A DNA stretch of 64,000 bases, taken from positions 1,488,001 through 1,552,000 of the forward strand of contig NZ_CP087138.1 in NCBI RefSeq assembly GCF_021650705.1, read 5' to 3'. This document shows, in pieces, positions 36,549 through 45,814 of the stretch. The DNA comes from Pseudomonas sp. KNUC1026 (lineage in GTDB: Bacteria; Pseudomonadota; Gammaproteobacteria; Pseudomonadales; Pseudomonadaceae). Under the pieces are notes generated by a model. The model was given only the letters and a program-made list of their open reading frames with translations. It did not search any database and was not told where the DNA came from. A program made the position numbers and the translations under genes. How positions within the stretch are numbered: the stretch's first letter is position 1; each line of letters starts with the position of its first letter.

Positions 36549-37877
36549 ATGCACCACGCGCACAGTGCTTCACTGAGCGGCCAGCCGGCCGTCTCCGCTA
36601 CCGCCCGTCTGTACCTCTGGGCTGGCCTGATACTTATCCTTGCCGAGTGGATCGGCGCCATCAGCCTGCCGCTGGGGCCGGGCAAGGTCGTGCTGCTGCC
36701 GATGGTCTGGGCGCTGCTGTTCGGTGCCTTGATCGGCCTGGCCAGCCCGCGCTTGCCGCGCAGCCTGGCGGTCACGCCGGCGCTGCAGGTGCGCTCGGCG
36801 TCGATCCTGCAACCGGCGCTGCTGGTGTTCGTCGCCAAGCTCGGCCTGGTGGTGGGCGGCTCGCTGCCAGTGGTGTTCGCCTCGGGTTGGGCGCTGGCGT
36901 TTCAGGAGTTCGGCCATTTCGTCGGCACGGTGCTGCTCGGCCTGCCAGTGGCGTTGTTGCTGGGGATCAAGCGGGAAGCCGTGGGCGCAACCTTCTCGGT
37001 AGGCCGCGAGCCAAGCCTGGCGATCATCGGCGAACGCTACGGCATGGATTCACCCGAAGGGCGCGGCGTGCTGGCCGAATATCTGACCGGCACCTTGTTC
37101 GGTGCGCTGTTCATCGCCATCGTCGCTGGCTTCGTCACCAGCCTCGGGATCTTCGACCCGCGCTCCCTGGCGATGGGCTCGGGCATCGGCTCGGGCAGCA
37201 TGATGGCGGCCGCCGCTGGCGCCATTGCCGCGCAGCAGAGTGCCGAGGTGGCCAAGGAGGTCATGGCGCTGGCGGCGGCTTCGAACCTGATCACCACCAC
37301 GCTGGGCACTTACTTCACGCTATTCATCTCCCTGCCGCTGGCGGTGTGGGGCTATCGCGTGCTGGAGCCTCTGATTGGCCGCACCACACGCGCCTCGCAG
37401 GCCTCGGCCAGCATCAGCGCGACCGAAGTCGACCTGGAAACCCGCGAACTGGGCTGGGCCGGCAAGGCCTGCGCCTGGGTAGCCGCAGCCGTGCTGGCGC
37501 TGCTGGCCAACTGGGTGGGCTACAAGACCCTCTCGCCTGCAGCCTTTGAGGGCATGGCGATCATGGTGCTGGCGGTGTTCATCGGCGAGCTGCTGTGCGT
37601 GGCGCTGCGCCGCAAGATCCCTGCGGTGTGCACCGTGTCGGTGGTGGCGATGTTCATGACCTCGCCACTGTGCCCGTGGGCGGCGCAGGTGACGGCGCTG
37701 ACCAACAGCGTGAACCTGCTGGCCGTCATCACGCCGATGCTGACTTTCGCCGGGCTGTCGGTGGCCAAGGATTTGCCGGCGTTCCGGCGGCTGGGCTGGC
37801 GGATCGTGCTGGTGTCGTTTCTGGCGAACCTGGGGACGTTCATGGGGGCGGTGTTGATTGCCGAGGCGTTTCATTGA
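36549..37877 (+). CDS. DUF3100 membrane protein (putative permease)
   Basis: A 442-residue integral membrane protein with about eleven TM helices and DUF3100 features, notably VGATFSVGREPSLAIIGERYG and MGSGIGSGSMMAAAAGAIA. DUF3100 proteins commonly lie beside M20 amidohydrolases and are presumed transporters. Here the natural guess is uptake of the substrate of the upstream hydrolase and dehydrogenases. It is followed by a strong hairpin at 37944. Confidence 0.85.
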   Translation: MHHAHSASLSGQPAVSATARLYLWAGLILILAEWIGAISLPLGPGKVVLLPMVWALLFGALIGLASPRLPRSLAVTPALQVRSASILQPALLVFVAKLGLVVGGSLPVVFASGWALAFQEFGHFVGTVLLGLPVALLLGIKREAVGATFSVGREPSLAIIGERYGMDSPEGRGVLAEYLTGTLFGALFIAIVAGFVTSLGIFDPRSLAMGSGIGSGSMMAAAAGAIAAQQSAEVAKEVMALAAASNLITTTLGTYFTLFISLPLAVWGYRVLEPLIGRTTRASQASASISATEVDLETRELGWAGKACAWVAAAVLALLANWVGYKTLSPAAFEGMAIMVLAVFIGELLCVALRRKIPAVCTVSVVAMFMTSPLCPWAAQVTALTNSVNLLAVITPMLTFAGLSVAKDLPAFRRLGWRIVLVSFLANLGTFMGAVLIAEAFH

Positions 37878-37943
37878 AGGGGGTGGCTTCGAACCAGGCG
37901 ATTTGATGAGGGAGACGCTCGCGCCATCAGCGCTCCAATTCGA

Positions 37944-37982
37944 ACACCTCTGATCCAGCCGCATGGGCTGGATCAGAGGTGT
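37944..37982. terminator. Perfect 17-bp hairpin between convergent genes
   Basis: ACACCTCTGATCCAGCC and its exact complement GGCTGGATCAGAGGTGT flank the loop GCATG. No long T-run follows on either strand, but the position between the convergent DUF3100 and delta-60 genes and the perfect stem suit a bidirectional terminator. Confidence 0.75.
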
Positions 37983-38020
37983 AGTCGCTACACGCATTAC
38001 TGCCCCGCTTGCTCTGGCCG

Positions 38021-39357
38021 TCACTCCACCAAGCGCGCGGTGCCCCAGTCCATGCCTAACCATCCTCCAATGCGGATTCCATCGCCGCGCGCGTACGCCT
38101 GCTCGATAAACCCTATTGGAGGGAAGACTGCCACTGCGCCAGGCCCCCACTGGGTATCCAGATTACCGTTGGCATCGACACGCGCGATTGCGCCTTCATC
38201 CGGCAAAAAGCCACCCCCTGAAACGCAAAAGTCTTTCCGCAGATCAGCCATCCGCCATTCAGGTCTTGCATGACCTCACGGTTCAACACTGTGTTGTATC
38301 CCGGTCGTTTCAGCGTTTGCCAATTCCCGCCATTGAAGGCGGGGTTGGCCTTGCCTTTGGAATCGAAGGCACAGATAGCGGTGTAGCGCTGGTTGGCCGG
38401 AGTGCTTCCGTCGTATTTCAGGACAATGAAACCTTCTCCGTGTGCCGTGGCCAGGCTCGACGGCGCACCGATTAGCAACTGGCCAAGGTCGCCGAAGGTT
38501 TTGTCGAAAGTGCCGTCGGGTTTGTACGCCCGGATCAAATAGGGATCAGCTGTGAGCACCAGTGTTCGGCCGTCGGACAGGCGCAGGAGGTCGTAGGTGG
38601 TGGGCATGTTGTCGGATATGTGCTGAAAGAGTACTCGCTCTTCTTGCTTTCCATTGGCCAGCGAAAAGCTCCAGCGGGTTCTTGAGAAGGTTTGCTCCAC
38701 AAGGACAACTCTGCCGTCGGTGATCAACTCTACCCGGCCGGGTCGCAGCATCATTGACCAGGCGTCGTGCGAGGAGTGTTCCTCGTCGCCTGCGGATGTG
38801 GCCGACTTTGCGGAGGGGGTAGAGGGTTTGGTGGCGTTGGGCAATGTGCCCAGTTGGAAATCGCCATAGTCTTTCGAACGGAAGGGAAAGATAAGTACCC
38901 CATCTTCGCCCCAATCGGGCATGGGCTCGAAATCATCACCCAGGCGAATCAGTGCCGGAACCTCTGCAACCAACAGTTGGGCGTCCTTCGGAAAATGCCC
39001 TACCAACTGGGGTGTACCCAGAATGAGGTAGCCGCCTCCGTCTTCAGCCGGCACTTTTGCAATGCCACGGAACAAGCCAGTGGAATAGAAGTGTTCATGG
39101 TTGTACCGGATATCCAGTCGTCGGTAGCCCTCATCACCGAACTGCGTATCCAGCTGGCCATTGCGATCGTAGCGCAGCAGGAACAAGGCGCTTCCCTCGG
39201 GTTCCTGGGCAAGTACCAGCAAGGAGTCGTCATCTTCGAGCATGTGCGTATGGCGCCACAATCGTTGGTCGCCTGGGCTGCCTTGGCGAGTAGGCAGGTG
39301 CGCAAAACCTTCGTTTCCGTAGGTCGGGTCGAGGTGCAGGTGTTTTGAGGTGGTCAT
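38021..39357 (-). pseudogene. Delta-60 repeat protein, frameshifted (probable sequence error)
   Basis: About 445 residues of beta-rich repeats with the delta-60 signature: RYDRNGQLDTQFGDEG, YKPDGTFDKTFGDLGQL and, after the junction, RVDANGNLDTQWG. The first frame ends FAFQG and the second continues GGFLPDEGAIARVD. They join if CCCCC at 38214-38218 is one base short. There is no signal peptide and no RTX tail, unlike the other delta-60 protein at 8970. Function is unknown; such repeats may form a propeller-like surface protein. The ATG at 39357 starts the conserved part. Confidence 0.7.
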
Positions 39358-39428
39358 GAGTCAAGCTTCCAGCGCATGGGAAGCTCTACCCTAGTGCAGT
39401 GCGCTGTGCCGCATAACTGGCAGACTTT

Positions 39429-39905
39429 TCAGGTGGCCAGCAGGCTCCATTTGGTCACCATCATCATCACGATCACAAACATCCCCGTAAACCCTGCGAC
39501 CCCCATCCAGAACCACGGCCGGTACAGCTGCCGATAACGCGGCGGCAGCGGCTCGCCAGCCTGCGCCGTCACCTCCGCTACCTGCTGCAAACGCTTCTGC
39601 AGCACCAGCACGGGCAGCCACAGCAGCCCGACTGCGATGAACAGCCCGATCGAGTCGCGCAGCCATGGGCTGCCCAAAGGCCAGTGCGCAAGTTGTACCA
39701 ACCCCAGCCCCGTGGCGAGTTGCAGCACCCCGGCGGGGGTGGTGATCCAGGTATCGAAGCGCACCACCAGCCGCGCTACTTGCGCAATCAACCGGGCGTC
39801 GCCGGTGCGGTGCGCGGCGATCAGGTACAGGTAGGAGCCCATGCCGAAGCCGAACAGGAACACGGCGGCGATGATGTGCAGGTATTTGACCCAGAGGTAG
39901 AGCAT
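39429..39905 (-). CDS. DUF2269 family membrane protein
   Basis: A 158-residue protein with four TM segments and DUF2269 features (LYLWVKYLHIIAAVFLFGFGMG, RFDTWITTPAGVLQLATGL and YRPWFWMGVAGFTGMF). The conserved His and Trp residues in the helices are typical; the function is unknown. Its ATG overlaps the stop of the upstream saccharopine-dehydrogenase-like gene (TGATG), so the two form an operon. Confidence 0.85.
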   Translation of the reverse strand: MLYLWVKYLHIIAAVFLFGFGMGSYLYLIAAHRTGDARLIAQVARLVVRFDTWITTPAGVLQLATGLGLVQLAHWPLGSPWLRDSIGLFIAVGLLWLPVLVLQKRLQQVAEVTAQAGEPLPPRYRQLYRPWFWMGVAGFTGMFVIVMMMVTKWSLLAT

Positions 39906-41014
39906 CACTGGCCTGCGCCGTCGTAATGCACGCTCAGGTGGATGTCATCACGCGCATCGATGGCGGCCAGGTACTCGGCCACTGTGATTTCGCCGACGCA
40001 GGGCCGGGCACCGGCAGCAGGTTGATAGCCGGCGGCCATCTTCAAGGCGAGCGCAACGCTTGCGCAGCTTGGGATTTCCGGGCCTCGGTCGTTGCGTGCG
40101 CTGAGCAGGATGTTGAGCCGCAGCGGCTGGCCGGCGTGGCCTTCGCCCTGCGCCTGGAGGTACATAGCGCTCAGGCCATCACCAAAGCGCTCGAAGGCCA
40201 ACCCCAGGCGATGCAGGCGCCTGGCCCAGGGTGCGGAGTCGCGGACCAGCCCCCAACGGCGGGCCTGCGCCAGCGCAGCGTTGGCCCAGGCGCCTGCTGC
40301 CAGGCCCGGGCCTGCCTTGAACACCAGATCGGTGGCGCCATAACGCTCACCGAACAGGTCCATGTCCGGCACGTCCACATTGCCCAGCCAGCGCCAGCCC
40401 AGGCCATGCAGTTGGCGGCGTTCGAGCCCCAGCCATCCTGGCACTGGGTGCGGCTGCCCGGCGCGGCGTTGCTCGATGGGCTGGCCAGCATAGGCCAGCA
40501 CACCCTCGACCGTTGCCAGCCCCGGCATTTTGGCCGAGGAGGAGATGCCATGTTCGATGCGGTCGATGCGCTTGAAAGGGGCTCGGTATTCATCGAGCAG
40601 TGCAGCCGACAGGCTCGGCACCGAACTGCAGCCACTGAGCACCACCACGCCTTCGGCGCGGGCTGCCGCGTCGAGTGCGCCGATGCTGTTGACGAAATGC
40701 CGGCAATCGGCGAGGTCGCAGTAATGCACGCCGGCCTCGATACAGTGCTCGGCGACCGCCCGGCCTTGCCCCTGGAACGGGCCACCGGTGTGGATCACCA
40801 GGTTCACTGCCAGCTCGCGTAATGCCTGCACAAAGCCACTGCCGTGGGCATCGCCCTGCCAGTGGCGGATGCCGAACTGCGCTGCCAGTGCCTGAAGCGG
40901 CGCCAGGTTGCGCCCGGCGGCGATCACCTCGATCCCTTCGGCCCGGGCCAGGTGGCGGCAGATGATCCGCCCGAAATTGCCATAGCCGCCAATCACCAGA
41001 ACCGTGAATGCCAT
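39905..41014 (-). CDS. Saccharopine dehydrogenase-like NAD(P)-binding protein
   Basis: A 369-residue protein with an N-terminal Rossmann unit VIGGYGNFGRIICRHLA, AAGRNLAPLQALAAQ, and VIHTGGPFQGQG. It resembles the saccharopine-dehydrogenase/trans-acting-reductase group in bacteria, whose substrates are mostly unknown. The C-terminal half has no clear motif. It is the first gene of a two-gene operon with the DUF2269 protein; its promoter faces the EamA gene. Confidence 0.82.
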   Translation of the reverse strand: MAFTVLVIGGYGNFGRIICRHLARAEGIEVIAAGRNLAPLQALAAQFGIRHWQGDAHGSGFVQALRELAVNLVIHTGGPFQGQGRAVAEHCIEAGVHYCDLADCRHFVNSIGALDAAARAEGVVVLSGCSSVPSLSAALLDEYRAPFKRIDRIEHGISSSAKMPGLATVEGVLAYAGQPIEQRRAGQPHPVPGWLGLERRQLHGLGWRWLGNVDVPDMDLFGERYGATDLVFKAGPGLAAGAWANAALAQARRWGLVRDSAPWARRLHRLGLAFERFGDGLSAMYLQAQGEGHAGQPLRLNILLSARNDRGPEIPSCASVALALKMAAGYQPAAGARPCVGEITVAEYLAAIDARDDIHLSVHYDGAGQ

Positions 41015-41149
41015 TTTCGAATGCGCCCGTGCAGGGAATGAGGTGGGCATTAGAACCGCCCGCAGTGGGGGCCACAAGTTCAATTGACCCCGCACATCCG
41101 GCGGGTTTACAACGGCCCACACAATAACGACCGATCCGAGAGCCTCGCC

Positions 41150-42028
41150 ATGGCATTGGACACCTCCCGCCCTGCCACCTCAGTGACCGCCGCCCGCCAG
41201 GGCCGGCTGCTGGTGCTCACCGCACTGGCCATGCTGGCGTTCGCCGGCAATTCGGTGCTTTGCCGGCTGGCGCTCAAAGCCACCGAACTCGACCCGCTGA
41301 GCTTCACCGCCATTCGCCTGATCAGCGGCGCAGCGATGCTCTGGCTACTGCTGCGCCTGCGCGCACCCGGCGCCCGTCTGGGCGGAGGTTGGGCTGGGGG
41401 GCTGGCCTTGTTCGTGTATGCGCTGTGTTTTTCCCTGGCTTACGTGCAGGTCGAGACAGGAGCGGGGGCGCTGGTGCTGTTCGGTGCGGTTCAACTGACC
41501 ATGTTGCTGTATGGCCTGGCTCGGGGTGAGCGCTTGAGCCTGGGCAGCGGTGCCGGCTTGCTGTTGGCGGTCGTTGGCTTGCTGGCGCTGCTGCTACCGG
41601 GGGCGAATGCACCACCATTGCCGGCCTGCGCGCTGATGGCCGCAGCGGGTATCGCCTGGGGCGTTTACAGCCTGCTGGGCAAGGGCGCACGGGACCCGCT
41701 GGTTGTCACCACTGGCAACTTCCTGCGGGCGCTGCCGATAGGGCTGCTGGCGTGCTTGCCAAGGCTGGCGGCACTGCGTTGGGACGGGCAGGGTGCCTTG
41801 TATGCCGTGCTCTCCGGTGCACTGGCCTCGGGCCTGGGCTATGCGCTCTGGTACAGCGTGCTGCCGAGGTTACCTGCGGTGAAAGCCGCTAGCGTGCAAC
41901 TGAGCGTGCCAGTGCTGGCAGCGTTGGCTGGGGTGCTGTTTTTAGGTGAAGCACTGAGCCTGCGGCTGGTGTTGTGCGCGGTGGCTGTGCTGGGGGGCGT
42001 GGGGTGTGTACTGGTGGCGCGGCGTTGA
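41150..42028 (+). CDS. EamA/DMT-family transporter
   Basis: A 292-residue protein with ten TM helices in two EamA halves (LAMLAFAGNSVLCRLALKA and ALMAAAGIAWGVYSLLGKG). Drug/metabolite transporters of this type export small metabolites or amino acids. The ATG at 41150 is chosen; the frame extends upstream to 41084 without support. Divergent from the saccharopine-dehydrogenase-like gene. Confidence 0.88.
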   Translation: MALDTSRPATSVTAARQGRLLVLTALAMLAFAGNSVLCRLALKATELDPLSFTAIRLISGAAMLWLLLRLRAPGARLGGGWAGGLALFVYALCFSLAYVQVETGAGALVLFGAVQLTMLLYGLARGERLSLGSGAGLLLAVVGLLALLLPGANAPPLPACALMAAAGIAWGVYSLLGKGARDPLVVTTGNFLRALPIGLLACLPRLAALRWDGQGALYAVLSGALASGLGYALWYSVLPRLPAVKAASVQLSVPVLAALAGVLFLGEALSLRLVLCAVAVLGGVGCVLVARR

Positions 42029-42121
42029 GCGGGCATTGAATCCCCTGGATGCCGGCTTCCCGCGCGTACCCTCGCTGGCCTAGAATCGAGCCTCCGCCCC
42101 TTGCGACAAGGCACGCCTCCC

Positions 42122-42754
42122 ATGTTCGGCATCATCGATTTCCCGATCTTCCTGCTCGCGGTGTTCATCCTCAACGTCACCCCTGGCCCCGACATCGCCT
42201 ATGTCGCCGGGCAAAGCGTGATGCACGGCCGCCGCGCCGGGCTGATGTCGGCCCTTGGCGTGTCGCTGGGCGGTTGCACTCACACCGTATTCTGCGCCCT
42301 GGGCCTCACCGCACTGCTGGCGGCTTCTCCCTCGGCGTTCATGGTGATCAAGACCCTCGGTGGGCTGTACCTGATCTACCTCGGGGTGCGCACCCTGATG
42401 GCCGCGCGCAAGCCGCAGGCCGAGGGCAGGGTGGAAGTGCCCCGGCTCAGCCACCGGACGCTGCTGCTGCGCGGTTTCATCACCAACGTCACCAACCCCA
42501 AGGTATTGCTGTTCTACGTGGCGTTCTTCCCGCAATTCGTCGATGCCGCCAGCCTGCATAAGACGGCTGCCTTCCTGCTGCTGGGGCTGGTGTTCGTCAG
42601 CAGTGGCCTGATGGTCGATGCGCTGGTGGCGTTGCTGGCCGCTCAAGCGCGCGGCGCGGTCAGCGCTCGGCCGCGCGTGCGGCAGTGGATCGACGGGCTG
42701 ATCGGCACCGCGTTCGTGGGGCTGGGCGTGCGCTTGATGCTGGTGCGCCGCTGA
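42122..42754 (+). CDS. LysE/RhtB-family amino acid exporter
   Basis: A 210-residue, six-TM protein with the family signature VTPGPDIAYVAGQSVMHGRRAGL near the N-terminus and GFITNVTNPKVLLFY in the middle. RhtB-type carriers export homoserine, threonine or related amino acids. The ATG at 42122 is preceded by CGCCTCCC. It ends 9 bases before a terminator hairpin that overlaps the convergent amidase gene. Confidence 0.9.
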   Translation: MFGIIDFPIFLLAVFILNVTPGPDIAYVAGQSVMHGRRAGLMSALGVSLGGCTHTVFCALGLTALLAASPSAFMVIKTLGGLYLIYLGVRTLMAARKPQAEGRVEVPRLSHRTLLLRGFITNVTNPKVLLFYVAFFPQFVDAASLHKTAAFLLLGLVFVSSGLMVDALVALLAAQARGAVSARPRVRQWIDGLIGTAFVGLGVRLMLVRR

Positions 42755-42762
42755 AGGATGCA

Positions 42763-42790
42763 GGCAGCCTCAGGCGAGGCTGCCTTGCTT
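42763..42790. terminator. Intrinsic terminator between lysE-like and amidase genes
   Basis: GGCAGCCTC-AGGC-GAGGCTGCC (9-bp perfect stem) followed by TTGCTT ends the plus-strand exporter transcript. It overlaps the last codons of the minus-strand amidase, so the two convergent genes share it. Confidence 0.75.
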
Positions 42791-44020
42791 CACCGCCGCC
42801 AGATAGGTCCCCATCGGCGGGTTGTTGCTGAAGTATCCATTGATGCCACCGAAGATCGCCGTGGCCACCTTCTGGCGATGCCGGGTGTCCATCAGCCGCA
42901 TGCAGTCGCGGCTGTTCGAGATAAACCCGGTTTCCACCAGAATCGACGGGATATCCGGCGACTTGAGCACCGCGAACGCCGCTTGCTCGACGCGCCCGGC
43001 ACCATGTACGCCGCTCACACCTCCGACGTTCTCCAGCACGTTGCCGCCCAGGCTCAGGCTGCTGGAGATGGTCGCGTTCATCGACATGTCGAGGATCACG
43101 TTGGCCAGCATCGGGTCCTTGTCGCTGAGGTTGAGCAGTTGGCGCGCGCCCAGCAGGTCGGAGGCGTTTTCCTGATCGGCCATCCAGCGCGCCAGGGTGG
43201 AGGTGGCACCGTGCTCGGACAGCGCGAACACCGACGCGCCCTTGGCAGTGCGGTTTGGCGCGGCGTCGGCATGCACCGAGACGAACATGTCGGCGTTGTA
43301 CTTGCGTGCCACTTCCACGCGCTTGCGTAGTGGCACGAAGAAGTCGTCGTTGCGCACCAGGCGCGCCTGGTAGCCCTTGGTCTGGTTGACCTTCCTGGCG
43401 AGCATCTGGGCGATGGCCAGTGCCACGTGTTTTTCCTTCTGCCCGCCAGCACCGATGGCGCCGGGGTCTTTGCCGCCGTGGCCGGCATCGATCACCACAA
43501 CGATATCGCGGTGTACACCACCCGGGCGGGGCGGGGGCGCTGCCTTGGCCTGCATGGCCTGGGCAGGTGCGGGTTCTGGCTCGGGCGCCTTGGCCGGCTT
43601 GTTGCTGGCCAGGATCGGGCCGCCGCGCTGCAGGTCGAGCACCAGGCGGTCGCCCTTGCCCTCGCCGGGGGCCAGGGTAAAGGCGGTGGTTTTGATGGGC
43701 TGGTCGAATTCGAACACCAGGCGCGTGTCGCCGTTGGGGCGCAGGCTGCTGCGCACCGCCTTGATCGGGCCTTGGCTCAGGCTTGCAGTGGCGCCGGGCG
43801 CAAGGCGGGTGCCGCGCAGGTCGAGAATCAGCCGCGGCGGCGCGTCCAGCTCGAAAGTCTGGTATTTGACGGGGCCGGAAAGGTCCAGCACCAGGCGCGA
43901 GGTATCGCCGTGGCCCCAGGCGCGGGCAGCGAGCACGGTCTGGCCGGCGGCACGCGCGATAGCGGGCAGCGGGAGGGTCATGCCTGCCAGGAGCAGGGTC
44001 AGTATCTGACGTCTGTGCAT
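42770..44020 (-). CDS. N-acetylmuramoyl-L-alanine amidase (AMIN + Amidase_3), Tat-type signal
   Basis: A 416-residue periplasmic amidase. The signal sequence contains twin arginines (MHRRQILTLLLAG), consistent with Tat export as in E. coli AmiA/AmiC. An AMIN domain (about 30-130) is followed by a Pro/Ala linker and an Amidase_3 domain with Zn ligands in VIDAGHGGKDPGA, a Glu in QKEKHVALA, VSVHADA and the catalytic Glu in LVETGFISN. It cleaves the amide between MurNAc and the stem peptide during daughter-cell separation. Which paralogue it is cannot be decided here. Confidence 0.92.
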   Translation of the reverse strand: MHRRQILTLLLAGMTLPLPAIARAAGQTVLAARAWGHGDTSRLVLDLSGPVKYQTFELDAPPRLILDLRGTRLAPGATASLSQGPIKAVRSSLRPNGDTRLVFEFDQPIKTTAFTLAPGEGKGDRLVLDLQRGGPILASNKPAKAPEPEPAPAQAMQAKAAPPPRPGGVHRDIVVVIDAGHGGKDPGAIGAGGQKEKHVALAIAQMLARKVNQTKGYQARLVRNDDFFVPLRKRVEVARKYNADMFVSVHADAAPNRTAKGASVFALSEHGATSTLARWMADQENASDLLGARQLLNLSDKDPMLANVILDMSMNATISSSLSLGGNVLENVGGVSGVHGAGRVEQAAFAVLKSPDIPSILVETGFISNSRDCMRLMDTRHRQKVATAIFGGINGYFSNNPPMGTYLAAVKQGSLA

Positions 44021-44185
44021 GGTAGGTTCCTACGGAGATTGCTCATGAAGGTTCTGAACGTTATAGAGTAACGGGCTGATTTTGGTATGAATTTACTCTC
44101 CCTTTACAGTTCTCCGATAATGAAGAAAACTTTTGGTTCGCGATTGCGACTAAATTGACATCATTTTCAGTTGCCTGGCCGCCCC

Positions 44186-45807
44186 ATGGACCGTTACCGC
44201 ACCCGCGAATGGGAACCCCACGAGCGGCCAACCCTGCCCGGTTCGCCCTCAACGCCCCTGCATCGCCCACGCAAGCGCCTGGCCTTCGGCTTGGTGGGCC
44301 TGTTGGTCGGCATCACCGGCGGGCTGGGCAATGCGCTGGTGACGGCGAACCTGATCTACCTGCAAGGCGCGCTGGGTGCCACCACCGCCGAAATGGCCTG
44401 GTTGCCGGCCGCCTACGTGATGACCAACGTCACCATGAACCTGCTGCTGGTGAAGTTCCGCCAGCAGTTCGGCCTGCGAGCGTTCACCGAGGTGTTCCTT
44501 GCGCTGTACGCTCTGGTGACCTTCGCCCACCTGTTCGTCAACGACCTGGGTTCTGCCATCGCCGTGCGGGCGGCCCACGGCATGGTGGGGGCAGCGCTGA
44601 GCTCGCTTGGCCTGTATTACATGATCCAGGCCTTTCCCACGAAGTGGCGGCTCAAGGCCCTGGTGCTGGGGCTTGGCACCGCGCAGCTGGCGCTGCCGCT
44701 GGCCCGGCTGTTTTCCGAAGACCTGCTGCAAGTGGGCGAGTGGCGCGGGCTGTACCTGTTCGAACTGGGCCTGTGCCTCGTCGCGCTGGGCGCGGTGCTG
44801 TGGCTCAAGCTGCCACCGGGCGATCGTTTTCACACCTTCGAGCCGCTGGATTTCCTGACCTTCGCCTTGCTCGCACCGGGTATCGGGCTGCTGGTGGCTG
44901 TGCTGTCGCTGGGGCGCATCGACTGGTGGCTTGAGGCACCGTGGATAGGTTACGCGCTGGCCGGCAGTTGCGTGTTGATCCTCGCCGGGTTGTGCATCGA
45001 GCACAACCGCATCAACCCGCTGTTGATGACGCGCTGGCTGGGCAGCGGGCCGATCCTGCGCCTGGGCCTGTGCGTGGTGCTGATCCGCATCGTCACCTCC
45101 GAGCAATCCACGGGCGCGGTGGGGTTCATGCAGTACCTGAACCTGGGCAGCGAGCAGCTGTTCAGCCTGTATGCGGTGATGCTGGTGGGCAGCATCGCAG
45201 GCCTTGCGTTGAGCGCGCTGACCATTCACCCCGAGCACCTGTTCAAGCCGTTGCTGATTTCCCTGGCGATGATGGCGTGCGGGGCGGCAATGGACACCTT
45301 TTCCAGCAACCTGACGCGCCCGGTGCAGATGTACCTGTCGCAGTTCTTGCTGGCGTTCGGCTCGACCTTTTTCTCGGCCCGACCATGGTGCTCGGGGTGC
45401 GCAACGTGATCAGCAACCCACGCAACCTGGTGAGCTTCTCGGTGCTGTTCGGTATCGCTCAGAACCTCGGCGGGCTGGTGGGTGCGGCGTTGCTGGGCAC
45501 CTGGCAGATCGTGCGCGAGAAGTACCATTCCAGCCTGCTCACCGACCGGCTGCCGTTCTACGACCCACTGGTGGCAGCGCGGGTGCAGAGCGGGGCGGCC
45601 AGCTATGCCGGCGCCATCCCGGGCGGTGCCGAGCGCAACGCCCAGGGCTTGCGCGCACTGGCCAGCGCCACCACCCGCGAGGCCAACATCCTGGCCTACA
45701 ACGACACGTTCATGCTGATCGCCATCATCGCCGTGCTGACCTTGATCTGGATCTCGCTGCGTGTGCTCTGGCTGCGCACCACCACCCGCACGCCTGCCCC
45801 CGGTTAG
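44186..45807 (+). pseudogene. MFS exporter, EmrB/DHA2-like 14-TM, frameshifted (probable sequence error)
   Basis: The first frame (44186 to about 45372) covers TM1-12 with PRKRLAFGLVGLLVGITGG at the start of the membrane part. The remaining frame continues FLGPTMVLGVRNVISNPRN through LIAIIAVLTLIWISLRVLW. They join if TTTTT at 45368-45372 lacks one T. The product of about 540 residues pairs with the HlyD-type adaptor encoded 7 bases downstream as an EmrAB-like efflux pump. No outer-membrane channel gene is adjacent. The ATG at 44186 is chosen over an upstream TTG. Confidence 0.87.
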
Positions 45808-45814
45808 GAACTTC

